A stretch of DNA of 6,988 bases, from the NCBI GenBank assembly GCA_005881995.1, contig VBHV01000066.1:1-6988 (forward strand), read 5' to 3'. Of this stretch, positions 1 through 5,211 are shown in pieces (positions within the stretch are counted from its first letter, which is position 1; each line of letters opens with the position of its first letter). The stretch is from Chloroflexota bacterium (GTDB taxonomy: Bacteria; Chloroflexota; Ktedonobacteria; Ktedonobacterales; Ktedonobacteraceae). The notes beneath the pieces are model-generated. The model saw only the letters and a list, made by a program, of their open reading frames with translations. It had not been told where the DNA came from and did not search any database. The position numbers were made by a program, and so were the translations under genes.

Positions 1-6
1 AGGAGG
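1..6 (+). promoter_or_regulatory. Strong ribosome binding site of the haem peroxidase gene
   Basis: AGGAGG lies at the very edge of the window, six bases before the ATG at 13. It is a near-perfect Shine-Dalgarno sequence and fixes that ATG as the start. The promoter itself must lie to the left of the window. Confidence 0.85.
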
Positions 7-12
7 TTTTCC

Positions 13-1380
13 ATGAGTACGCATAGTTGTGTTGTTGCTCCCCATTTGAAGGACTCGCTTTCCATGGCAGACGCCGGTAAATATGGTAGGATGTTTGCGC
101 TTCTGCCAGCGTTGGAGACCGATGAAGAGTACTTACTGGCATTAGGTAGAGCCGGATCTATCATGGACGTGGATTCGACTCAGGGTGGTACAGAAGGAAA
201 TTCTGATAATCCGCGCATCGCTGCTGGATTTCCTGTCTTTGGACAATTTATCGCGCACGATATTACGGCTGATCGCAGCCTTCTCCTACACCACGCTCGT
301 CTTCAAGAACTCCGTAACTTTCGCACGCCTCGTCTCGATCTCGATTGCCTCTACGGTGCTGGTCCCACCGGTGACCCACACCTGTATGACATAGACGATC
401 TCGATAAGTTTCTTCTCGGTGTGAATGATGTAGGTAATATGGACGATTTGCCGAGAAACCGCCAGGGACGAGCACTGGTTGGTGATCCGCGCAACGATGT
501 CCACCTGATTATTTCACAGCTTCACCTGGCTTTCCTTAAGTTTCACAACCACGTCGTGGATTGGCTGAGGGAACAGGGCGTGCCGAGTTCAGAGGTTTTC
601 AATGAAGCGCGAAGGCTGGTAAGATGGCACTACCAGTGGATCGTCGTTCATGAGTTCCTCCCATTGAGCGTTGGGGAAGTGCTTGTGGATGATATTCTGA
701 CGAATGGACTGCGTTACTATCCCTATGATGGCAATCCATTTATTCCTGTGGAGTTCGCCGATGCTGCTTACCGCTTCGGGCATAGCCAGATTCGCTCGCT
801 ATACACGTTGAATGATTCTGGAGCCAAAGGCAATGTCTTCCCCGATTGTGCCGGTACCTGTCCAGTGCTCCATGATCGCGTCATAGACTGGTCATATTTC
901 TTCGAAATACCCGGCGAAAAAAAGCCGCAAGCTAGCAAGAAAATCGACAACTCGCTGGCGCATTCGCTGATCGACCTCCCCGAGTCAGTTGTCGGAAAAA
1001 CAGAGCTGCCCGAACAACATTCGCTGGCCTATCGTGATCTTGAACGGGGCCTGGCGCTCGACCTTCCCTCCGGCGAAACTATTTCCAGGGCTATGGGTGT
1101 AGAACCTCTCACTCTGGAAGAGGTGGGTTTGAGTAAACTGGGCTATCAGGGTGAAACGCCGCTCTTTTACTATATTCTCAAAGAAGCCGAGGTCCGGTAT
1201 GAGGGTGAGCACCTGGGCGAGGTAGGTGGGCGCATTGTCGCTGAAGTGTTGCTTGCGCTGCTTGACAGCGATACGACTTCCTATCGTAATATAGATACGG
1301 AATGGGTACCTACGCTGCCGGGTGCGCGTGAGGGAGATTTTACCATAGCCGATCTTTTGCAGTTTGCCCGTACCGCCTGA
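13..1380 (+). CDS. Animal-type haem peroxidase, bacterial cytoplasmic form
   Basis: This 455-residue protein belongs to the animal (myeloperoxidase/cyclooxygenase-type) haem peroxidase superfamily, whose members use H2O2 to oxidise halides or organic substrates. The distal-haem motif FGQFIAHD sits at residues 76-83, with distal His82 and Asp83 as a likely calcium ligand. GDPRND at 158-162 supplies the candidate distal Arg160. FGHS at 255-258 gives proximal His257. The segment RDLERG followed by LPSG (341-354) matches the conserved region after the proximal helix. The two acidic residues that make haem ester bonds in myeloperoxidase align with Ala81 and Val163, so covalent haem attachment is unlikely. 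No signal peptide or membrane segment is visible, so it is probably cytoplasmic. The length suits compact bacterial members. The gene heads a likely operon with an exporter and a zinc-finger protein. The family is clear; the substrate is unknown. Confidence 0.93.
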   Translation: MSTHSCVVAPHLKDSLSMADAGKYGRMFALLPALETDEEYLLALGRAGSIMDVDSTQGGTEGNSDNPRIAAGFPVFGQFIAHDITADRSLLLHHARLQELRNFRTPRLDLDCLYGAGPTGDPHLYDIDDLDKFLLGVNDVGNMDDLPRNRQGRALVGDPRNDVHLIISQLHLAFLKFHNHVVDWLREQGVPSSEVFNEARRLVRWHYQWIVVHEFLPLSVGEVLVDDILTNGLRYYPYDGNPFIPVEFADAAYRFGHSQIRSLYTLNDSGAKGNVFPDCAGTCPVLHDRVIDWSYFFEIPGEKKPQASKKIDNSLAHSLIDLPESVVGKTELPEQHSLAYRDLERGLALDLPSGETISRAMGVEPLTLEEVGLSKLGYQGETPLFYYILKEAEVRYEGEHLGEVGGRIVAEVLLALLDSDTTSYRNIDTEWVPTLPGAREGDFTIADLLQFARTA

Positions 1381-1400
1381 GGTCAGAAAGAGAGCATTAT

Positions 1401-2120
1401 ATGGCCCACATTGTAAAAACCCCGTGTGACGAAGGCGTTATCCAGGCGGCTCCGCAGACGGGCAAGCTTAATCAGCCTGTGACAAGGCCGAGCGGCACCT
1501 GGGTATTGGTGGCCACTATTCTTGGATCGAGTATGGCCTTTATCGATGGCACGGTGGTGAATGTGGCGTTACCTGTGCTCCAGACAGATCTGAAGGCGAC
1601 GGTTGCCGATGTGCAATGGGTGGTCGAGGCCTATGCTCTCTTCCTATCGGCGCTCATTCTGGTGGGCGGGTCGTTAGGCGATCACTATGGAAGAAGGCGC
1701 ATCTACGCTACAGGCATCATCCTCTTCACGCTGGCCTCGGTCGTGTGTGGGTTTGCGCCGAATATAACCGTTCTGATCGTGGCGAGGGCGATCCAGGGGG
1801 TGGGAGGCGCGCTGCTGGTTCCGGGAAGTCTGGCGATCATCAGCGCGTCGTTCGACAGCCAGCAGCGCGGGAAGGCGATTGGCACGTGGTCGGGCTTCAC
1901 GGCAATCACCTCGGCCCTCGGTCCCGTGCTGGGGGGGTGGCTGGTTCAATATGCCTCCTGGCGCTGGGTCTTTTTTATCAATGTTCCTATGGCGATCATC
2001 GTACTCATCGTGCTCTTCTGGCGCGTACCGGAAAGTTATGACGAAGAGGATGCGCGCGTGAGGCTGGACTGGCGGGGCGCGTTGCTGGCGACGCTTGGCC
2101 TGGTGGGGTCGCCTCTCTGA
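1401..2120 (+). CDS. N-terminal fragment of the broken DHA2 MFS exporter (helices 1-6)
   Basis: This is a 239-codon open fragment starting at ATG 1401. It holds about six transmembrane helices, near residues 34-60, 73-92, 102-120, 121-150, 160-183 and 187-208. The family motifs are intact: the helix-1 D1 motif IDGTVVNVALP with Asp50, motif A as GSLGDHYGRRR at 90-100 in the helix 2-3 loop, and the antiporter motif C as LGPVLGG at 173-179 in helix 5. The last few residues (SPL) are out of frame relative to the family. On its own it could insert in the membrane, but it lacks the second half of the pump and is unlikely to transport. Confidence 0.75.
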   Translation: MAHIVKTPCDEGVIQAAPQTGKLNQPVTRPSGTWVLVATILGSSMAFIDGTVVNVALPVLQTDLKATVADVQWVVEAYALFLSALILVGGSLGDHYGRRRIYATGIILFTLASVVCGFAPNITVLIVARAIQGVGGALLVPGSLAIISASFDSQQRGKAIGTWSGFTAITSALGPVLGGWLVQYASWRWVFFINVPMAIIVLIVLFWRVPESYDEEDARVRLDWRGALLATLGLVGSPL

Positions 2121-2134
2121 TCGCCTTTCTTGTC

Positions 2135-2983
2135 GTGGAGGTGCGCAGTCCTAACCCGATGGTGCCACTCAGCCTGTTTCGCTCTCGCACGTTCAGCGGC
2201 GCGAATTTGTTGACACTCATGTTATATGCGGCGCTGGGAGGAGCTTTATTCTTCTTACCGTTCAACCTGATTCGCGTGCAGGGCTACTCTCCGACGGCGG
2301 CAGGAGCAGCGAATCTGCCCTTTATTCTGATAATGTTCTTCCTTTCGCGCTGGTCTGGTGGACTGGTGGCCCGCTATGGAGCGAAACTCCCGCTCATCGT
2401 TGGCCCGATTATCGCCGCAATTGGTTTCGTGCTCTTCGCCTTACCGGATATTGGTGGCAGTTATTGGACCACTTTTTTCCCGGCAGTGGTTGTGCTGGGA
2501 ATAGGCATGGCGATCAGTGTTGCACCATTGACGACGGCGGTAATGGGCGCGGTAAGCGCACAGAGGGCCGGTATTGCTTCTGGTATCAACAATGCCGTTG
2601 CTCGCACCGCCGGATTACTGGCAGTCGCTGTTCTGGGTATTGTCGCCCTGCTCGTCTTCAGCACCAGCCTGGGCAATCAGCTGGCAGCGTTGCCCATCCC
2701 GACTGAAGTACGTAATATGCTGCTCGCGCAACAGAGTAAGCTGGTTGGCATTGTTATCCCCCCAGGGTTGAGTAGTACAACTCAAGCGGCGGTGCAACGA
2801 GCCATCGATGAGTCGTTCGTTAGCAGTTTTCGTGTGATCACGTTGATTGCTGCCGGGTTAGCGCTGGTAAGCGCGATCAGTTCATTCTTGCTGATCGAGG
2901 GGAAACAGCTGCGAGGTGAAACGAAAGCGCCGCAATCATCGTCTTTAAGTAGTCCGGCAGAAGTTTCAAAAGAAGGAGCATAA
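2135..2983 (+). CDS. C-terminal fragment of the broken DHA2 MFS exporter (helices 9-14)
   Basis: This frame carries the second half of the exporter; GTG 2135 is merely its first possible start codon. Six hydrophobic segments are visible, near residues 22-46, 55-78, 85-104, 111-139, 148-175 and 225-250. It contains the family-typical stretches SLFRSRTFSGANLL, LPFNLIRVQGYSPTAAGAA and GIASGINNAVARTAG. Family similarity extends upstream of the GTG to about 2105, which shows that the GTG is not a natural start, and no Shine-Dalgarno sequence lies before it. The tail is polar and ends in KEGA, whose codons supply the ribosome site of the next gene. It is better read as part of the pseudogene than as an independent gene. 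Confidence 0.7.
   Translation: MEVRSPNPMVPLSLFRSRTFSGANLLTLMLYAALGGALFFLPFNLIRVQGYSPTAAGAANLPFILIMFFLSRWSGGLVARYGAKLPLIVGPIIAAIGFVLFALPDIGGSYWTTFFPAVVVLGIGMAISVAPLTTAVMGAVSAQRAGIASGINNAVARTAGLLAVAVLGIVALLVFSTSLGNQLAALPIPTEVRNMLLAQQSKLVGIVIPPGLSSTTQAAVQRAIDESFVSSFRVITLIAAGLALVSAISSFLLIEGKQLRGETKAPQSSSLSSPAEVSKEGA
2971..2978 (+). promoter_or_regulatory. Ribosome binding site of the zinc-finger gene, inside the exporter's last codons
   Basis: AGAAGGAG ends six bases before the ATG at 2985 and overlaps the final codons of the exporter reading frame, whose TAA is only 1 nt from that ATG. The layout suggests translational coupling in the ancestral operon. Confidence 0.8.
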
Positions 2984-2984
2984 T

Positions 2985-3245
2985 ATGGTAACTCAATGCA
3001 CACATCTTGACCAGATTCGAGAGGTCACGCCCAGTGCCAACGGTTGCGAGGATTGTTTGAAAACTGGAGATACCTGGGTTCATTTGCGCCTGTGTCTCGA
3101 ATGCGGCCATGTTGGCTGCTGTGATTCTTCAAAGAACAAGCATGCCACCAAACATTTCCACGCGACTAACCACCCGATTGTCCAGTCGTTTCAACCTGGT
3201 GAAGATTGGCTCTGGTGCTATGTTGACCAGGTGATGATCGACTGA
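2985..3245 (+). CDS. Small stand-alone UBP-type zinc-finger protein
   Basis: This is an 86-residue soluble protein consisting of little more than one ZnF-UBP domain (Pfam zf-UBP type). Candidate zinc ligands are Cys5, His7, Cys21, Cys24, Cys37, Cys40, Cys45 or Cys46, His53, His57 and His63, in the expected order. GCEDC, the block CLECGHVGCCDSS and the closing WLWCYVD are diagnostic. In eukaryotes this fold (USP5, HDAC6) binds the free C-terminus of ubiquitin. Here the aromatic residues of the closing motif (Trp77, Tyr79) are kept, but the CGR arginine that grips the ubiquitin tail is replaced (CCD), so a different ligand is likely. The bacterial role is not established. The gene is last in the peroxidase/exporter operon, 1 nt after the exporter, with a good ribosome site. 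It is intact although the pump before it is broken. Confidence 0.92.
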   Translation: MVTQCTHLDQIREVTPSANGCEDCLKTGDTWVHLRLCLECGHVGCCDSSKNKHATKHFHATNHPIVQSFQPGEDWLWCYVDQVMID

Positions 3246-3252
3246 CAAGACA

Positions 3253-3285
3253 GATTCGTGGCGATCCTCGCGGTCGCCCTGAATC
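3253..3285. terminator. Interrupted hairpin between convergent genes, possible bidirectional terminator or REP-like palindrome
   Basis: An inner stem pairs GGCGATC (3260-3266) with GGTCGCC (3272-3278) around a CTCGC loop, with one G-T pair. An outer stem pairs GATTC (3253-3257) with GAATC (3281-3285), joined to the inner stem through a G-T pair and one mismatch. It almost fills the 44-nt gap between two convergent stop codons. No clear U tract follows on either strand, so factor-independent termination is uncertain. The GGGCGACC / GGATCGCC look also fits a dispersed palindromic repeat. Confidence 0.5.
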
Positions 3286-3289
3286 GCGT

Positions 3290-3784
3290 TCACTCGTGCA
3301 CCGTCTCGCTTTGCCATTGACAGGTTTCGGGAATGGCCTGTTTTAGAGAGGCTGCCAGGCCATCCAGGTCGGTTACGTCGTCGCGGTAGACGGCCCAGGC
3401 TTTGGCTTTTTGCTCAGGCGAGGTCGGTTTACGATAGACGATGACGCTGATGCGTTTGCCGTTGGGGAAGAACTCTTCTTTGACTCGTGTGAGGTCTTCC
3501 CAACGCACTTCGATCACCTCTCCGTTCTTGCTGCGCTTCACCACTGCCCCTGGTTCCAGAGTGATGGTGAAAGGGACGGGGGCCACGATGCGCAGGTAGA
3601 TGACGAAGCCGAGGATGAACAGCACGGCAGCAATAGTGCTGCCGATGGCCGATGCTCCCTGGTGCACCGCGATACCTAGAACCAGCGCCGTTATTCCTAC
3701 TACACCTATGATGGTGACGATGCGTTTGAACGGGCTGAGTCCTGGCCCGATAAAGGTGTGTTCCTGCGCCGTAGCTGATGACAT
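3290..3784 (-). CDS. Two-helix membrane protein with a putative PH-like cytoplasmic domain
   Basis: I read this as a 164-residue protein starting at the ATG at 3784-3782, preceded by GGGAGAGG at 3796-3789. The frame stays open upstream to 3964, but that part is Cys-rich, unstructured and overlaps the promoter region. Two transmembrane helices lie near residues 22-41 and 46-66, joined by a short loop. The rest (67-164) is a soluble domain of alternating strands ending in a helix: FTITLEPGAVVKRS, then EVIEVRWEDLTRVKE, then KRISVIVYRK, then DLDGLAASLKQAI. A hydrophobic hairpin followed by an 'I-x-W-E-D-L-x-x-V' strand resembles bacterial PH-like proteins of the YcxB or DUF type, but this is resemblance only. 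Function is unknown. It faces the zinc-finger gene convergently and the ROK gene divergently. Confidence 0.7.
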   Translation of the reverse strand: MSSATAQEHTFIGPGLSPFKRIVTIIGVVGITALVLGIAVHQGASAIGSTIAAVLFILGFVIYLRIVAPVPFTITLEPGAVVKRSKNGEVIEVRWEDLTRVKEEFFPNGKRISVIVYRKPTSPEQKAKAWAVYRDDVTDLDGLAASLKQAIPETCQWQSETVHE

Positions 3785-3828
3785 GAGACCTCTCCCAATT
3801 TGCCATTTCCTTAACATCACTTCCTGAT

Positions 3829-3857
3829 ATTGTAACAACGTGACGTGTAGAGCGCAA
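3829..3857 (-). promoter_or_regulatory. Candidate sigma-70-type promoter of the membrane-protein gene
   Basis: Reading the minus strand, TTGCGC (3857-3852) is followed after 17 nt by TACAAT (3834-3829). These match the consensus boxes at four and five of six positions. Transcription would start near 3822 and give a leader of about 38 nt before the ATG at 3784. It interlocks with the plus-strand promoter. Confidence 0.42.
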
Positions 3858-3868
3858 TATGGTATACT
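3840..3868 (+). promoter_or_regulatory. Candidate extended -10 promoter of the ROK gene
   Basis: GTGACG (3840-3845), 17 nt and TATACT (3863-3868) form a sigma-70-like promoter. TG at 3860-3861 gives an extended -10 (TGgTATACT). Transcription would start near 3875 and leave a leader of about 160 nt before the ATG at 4037. Its boxes overlap those of the divergent minus-strand promoter. Confidence 0.5.
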
Positions 3869-3874
3869 GAATCC

Positions 3875-4036
3875 GCTGTTGCAGAGAGTGGCTCTCCATG
3901 CCATACAGTACCGACGAGCATTTTCGTAGGGTGATTTACCTGCATAACTGCATGTAGAAGGCACATCAGGCGGGGTGGCGTGAGGTGTTGGGAGACAACC
4001 TTACAGGCCGGTGAGCGTATCGAGGGAGATGAAACG
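3875..4036 (+). other. Long 5' leader of the ROK gene, with short hairpins and a possible 19-codon upstream frame
   Basis: If the promoter at 3840-3868 is used, about 160 nt precede the ROK start. The stretch contains GAGAG/CTCTC paired around a 3-nt loop (3884-3896), CTGCAT repeated at 3940 and 3948, and GTTG/CAAC around five bases (3987-3999). A 19-codon frame runs from ATG 3898 to TAG 3955-3957 with only a weak purine-rich ribosome site. No riboswitch class that I know is recognisable. Confidence 0.3.
4022..4030 (+). promoter_or_regulatory. Ribosome binding site deciding the ROK start
   Basis: GAGGGAGAT lies six to eight bases before ATG 4037. The reading frame is open upstream to a GTG at 3980, but that start has no comparable site and would add residues without family similarity. 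Confidence 0.65.
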
Positions 4037-5128
4037 ATGTCTACACAGCACACATTCGGGGGATTGGCCAGGGATTCCGGGCCGCTTACATCGCAGGGGG
4101 CGACCAGGATAACCGGGAAGCTGCTGGCAACGCAGGGGTACGTGGTGGGAATCGAGATTAGCGGGAGCGGCTCGCGCCAATCGGTGGCGCTGGCTGACCT
4201 GCAGGGCAAGATACTCTACCGGGCGCGTCGTCCATTGGAGTATGTGCCAGATACCGGAACCGTGCTGAACCTCATTGACGAGATGCTGGAGGAAACGCTG
4301 ACACCGGAGCGGTTGTCCGAGGGGCGGGTACTGCGTGTGGGCGTTGCGGTTGGTGGATTGGTTGATGCGTCACGCGGCATCGTGCGTACGCTGCATCATG
4401 CGCATGGCTGGAATGATTTCCCATTACAGGACTATCTGGCTAAACGTCTTGATAGGCCTTGTATAATAGATAACAATGCAAATGCGGCAGCGCTGGCCGA
4501 AGTTGTTTTCGGCGCTGCATCGGGAAACGAAGGCACTACGCGCCCAGCAGAGCGGGTTGCATTCTATGTTGGGCTTGGACGAGGCATTGGCGGTGGCCTG
4601 GTTGTTAACGGCAAGATTTATCACGGTGTGTCATCTACCGCCGGAGAAATCGGGCATATATTCGTGAAAGAGAACGGGCCGAAATGCTCGTGCGGCGGGT
4701 ATGGACACCTGGAAGCTATCGCATCCGCCCAGGCTATCTCGCGCACGATGATCGGCCTTTCAGTCGAGCATCCTGAGACAGAGGCGGCTATTCGCCGCGT
4801 TACCGGGGGCAGGGCCGAGCGCATCACCGCCGAGCAGGTTTTTCGATTGGCGGCGGAGGGCGATAAAGTCGCGCAGGGTATCACCTCGGATGTGTACACG
4901 TATTTGGGAATTGCCCTGGCAAATATCGTTCATATTATTAACCCGGGTATAATTATTCTGGGTGGCCAGGTAGCGCAGGCAGGAGAACTCTTGACCCTAC
5001 CTCTACAGGCGCGGTTGCAAGATTTGTGCCTGCAAGCTGCCAGTCAATCTGTGCGCGTAGTTGGCGGCTCTCTGGGAACAGAGGCCAATATTGTAGGAGC
5101 AGTTACTCTGGCCCTGCAAGATATCTGA
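4037..5128 (+). CDS. ROK-family sugar-kinase-like protein with altered catalytic residues and no HTH
   Basis: This 363-residue protein has the full two-lobe ROK fold (glucokinase, NagC/Mlc, XylR superfamily). The sugar-site signature TAGEIGH (201-207) gives Glu204 and His207, and CSCGGYGHLE (217-226) gives the zinc cluster and Glu226. GLGRGIGGGLVVNG (179-192) and the C-terminal NPGIIILGG (302-310) are also typical. Three things are odd. The phosphate loop, usually D-x-GG-T, reads EISGSGS (40-46). The catalytic Asp of the usual NDANAAA motif is Asn147 (DNNANAAA). The last Cys of CxCGxxGC is His224. ROK repressors often have similar changes but carry an N-terminal winged helix. Here only about 34 unstructured residues precede the fold. 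It probably binds a sugar without phosphorylating it, though weak kinase activity cannot be excluded. A kinase-like membrane protein gene follows. Confidence 0.92.
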   Translation: MSTQHTFGGLARDSGPLTSQGATRITGKLLATQGYVVGIEISGSGSRQSVALADLQGKILYRARRPLEYVPDTGTVLNLIDEMLEETLTPERLSEGRVLRVGVAVGGLVDASRGIVRTLHHAHGWNDFPLQDYLAKRLDRPCIIDNNANAAALAEVVFGAASGNEGTTRPAERVAFYVGLGRGIGGGLVVNGKIYHGVSSTAGEIGHIFVKENGPKCSCGGYGHLEAIASAQAISRTMIGLSVEHPETEAAIRRVTGGRAERITAEQVFRLAAEGDKVAQGITSDVYTYLGIALANIVHIINPGIIILGGQVAQAGELLTLPLQARLQDLCLQAASQSVRVVGGSLGTEANIVGAVTLALQDI

Positions 5129-5145
5129 GAAATTGGTTGATACGT

Positions 5146-5164
5146 GGGCGTGACAATCACGTCC
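5146..5164. repeat. Imperfect palindrome, REP-like or weak terminator
   Basis: GGGCGTGA pairs with TCACGTCC around a CAA loop, giving eight pairs of which one is G-T. It starts 17 nt after the ROK stop and is followed by CTAC, not a T run. The design 'GGGCG...hairpin...CCCTAC' looks like short palindromic repeats dispersed in Chloroflexota and cyanobacterial genomes. Only one copy is in the window, so the repeat status is a guess. Confidence 0.4.
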
Positions 5165-5201
5165 CTACATATAAATGGGCCTCCAGGCCGATACAGAACA
5201 C

Positions 5202-5205
5202 GAGG
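5202..5205 (+). promoter_or_regulatory. Ribosome binding site supporting a GTG start for the pseudokinase
   Basis: GAGG lies six bases before GTG 5212. The frame is open upstream to 5026, but that part overlaps the end of the ROK gene and the palindrome and contains no better start, so translation is placed at the GTG. Confidence 0.5.
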
Positions 5206-5211
5206 CAAATT

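Larger units (their letters stand above)
1401..2983 (+). pseudogene. DHA2-family MFS drug exporter, disrupted by an internal deletion with frameshift
   Basis: Together the two halves make one 14-helix MFS proton antiporter of the DHA2 (EmrB/QacA-like) family, which normally exports drugs or metabolites from the inner membrane. The upstream frame runs to a TGA at 2118-2120 just after the start of helix 7 (DWRGALLATLGLVG). Homology resumes in another frame with VASLIAFLVVE, the end of helix 8, and runs to TAA 2981-2983. About 25 residues usual between these points (rest of helix 7, loop, start of helix 8) are missing, a size estimated from memory of the family rather than an alignment. The junction falls in a G-rich stretch at 2098-2108. 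The gene follows the peroxidase by 20 nt, with a weak AGAAAGAGAG ribosome site, and ends 1 nt before the zinc-finger gene. Both halves look otherwise well conserved, so the damage is probably recent, or an assembly error. Confidence 0.8.
5129..5211 (+). other. Intergenic gap between the ROK and pseudokinase genes
   Basis: The 83-nt gap holds the palindrome at 5146-5164 and a second small perfect stem, GGCCT/AGGCC around CC, at 5179-5190. An AT-rich TATAAA at 5170-5175 has no well-spaced -35 box, so no separate promoter is called. Co-transcription with the ROK gene is the simplest reading. Confidence 0.4.

Noticed and set aside
1616..2041. A 141-codon plus-strand frame inside the exporter.
   Set aside because: Its product is rich in Arg and Gly with no family features, and it lies over well-conserved helices 2-6 of the exporter. 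It is a shadow frame.
2135..2137. GTG 2135 as a genuine restart making a separate C-terminal exporter protein.
   Set aside because: There is no Shine-Dalgarno sequence before it, and family similarity continues upstream of it in the same frame, so it is internal to a broken gene.
3785..3964. A 60-residue N-terminal extension of the minus-strand membrane protein.
   Set aside because: It is Cys-rich and without pattern, it would cover both divergent promoters, and a good ribosome site precedes the ATG at 3784.
5150..5177. A separate promoter for the pseudokinase, GTGACA with TATAAA/TAAATG.
   Set aside because: The good -35-like box is only 14 nt from TATAAA, and the box at acceptable spacing matches the -10 consensus poorly.
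5026..5211. An N-terminal extension of the pseudokinase overlapping the ROK gene.
   Set aside because: The kinase fold begins just after the GTG at 5212, which has a GAGG at proper spacing. The upstream part translates ROK codons in another frame and an intergenic palindrome.
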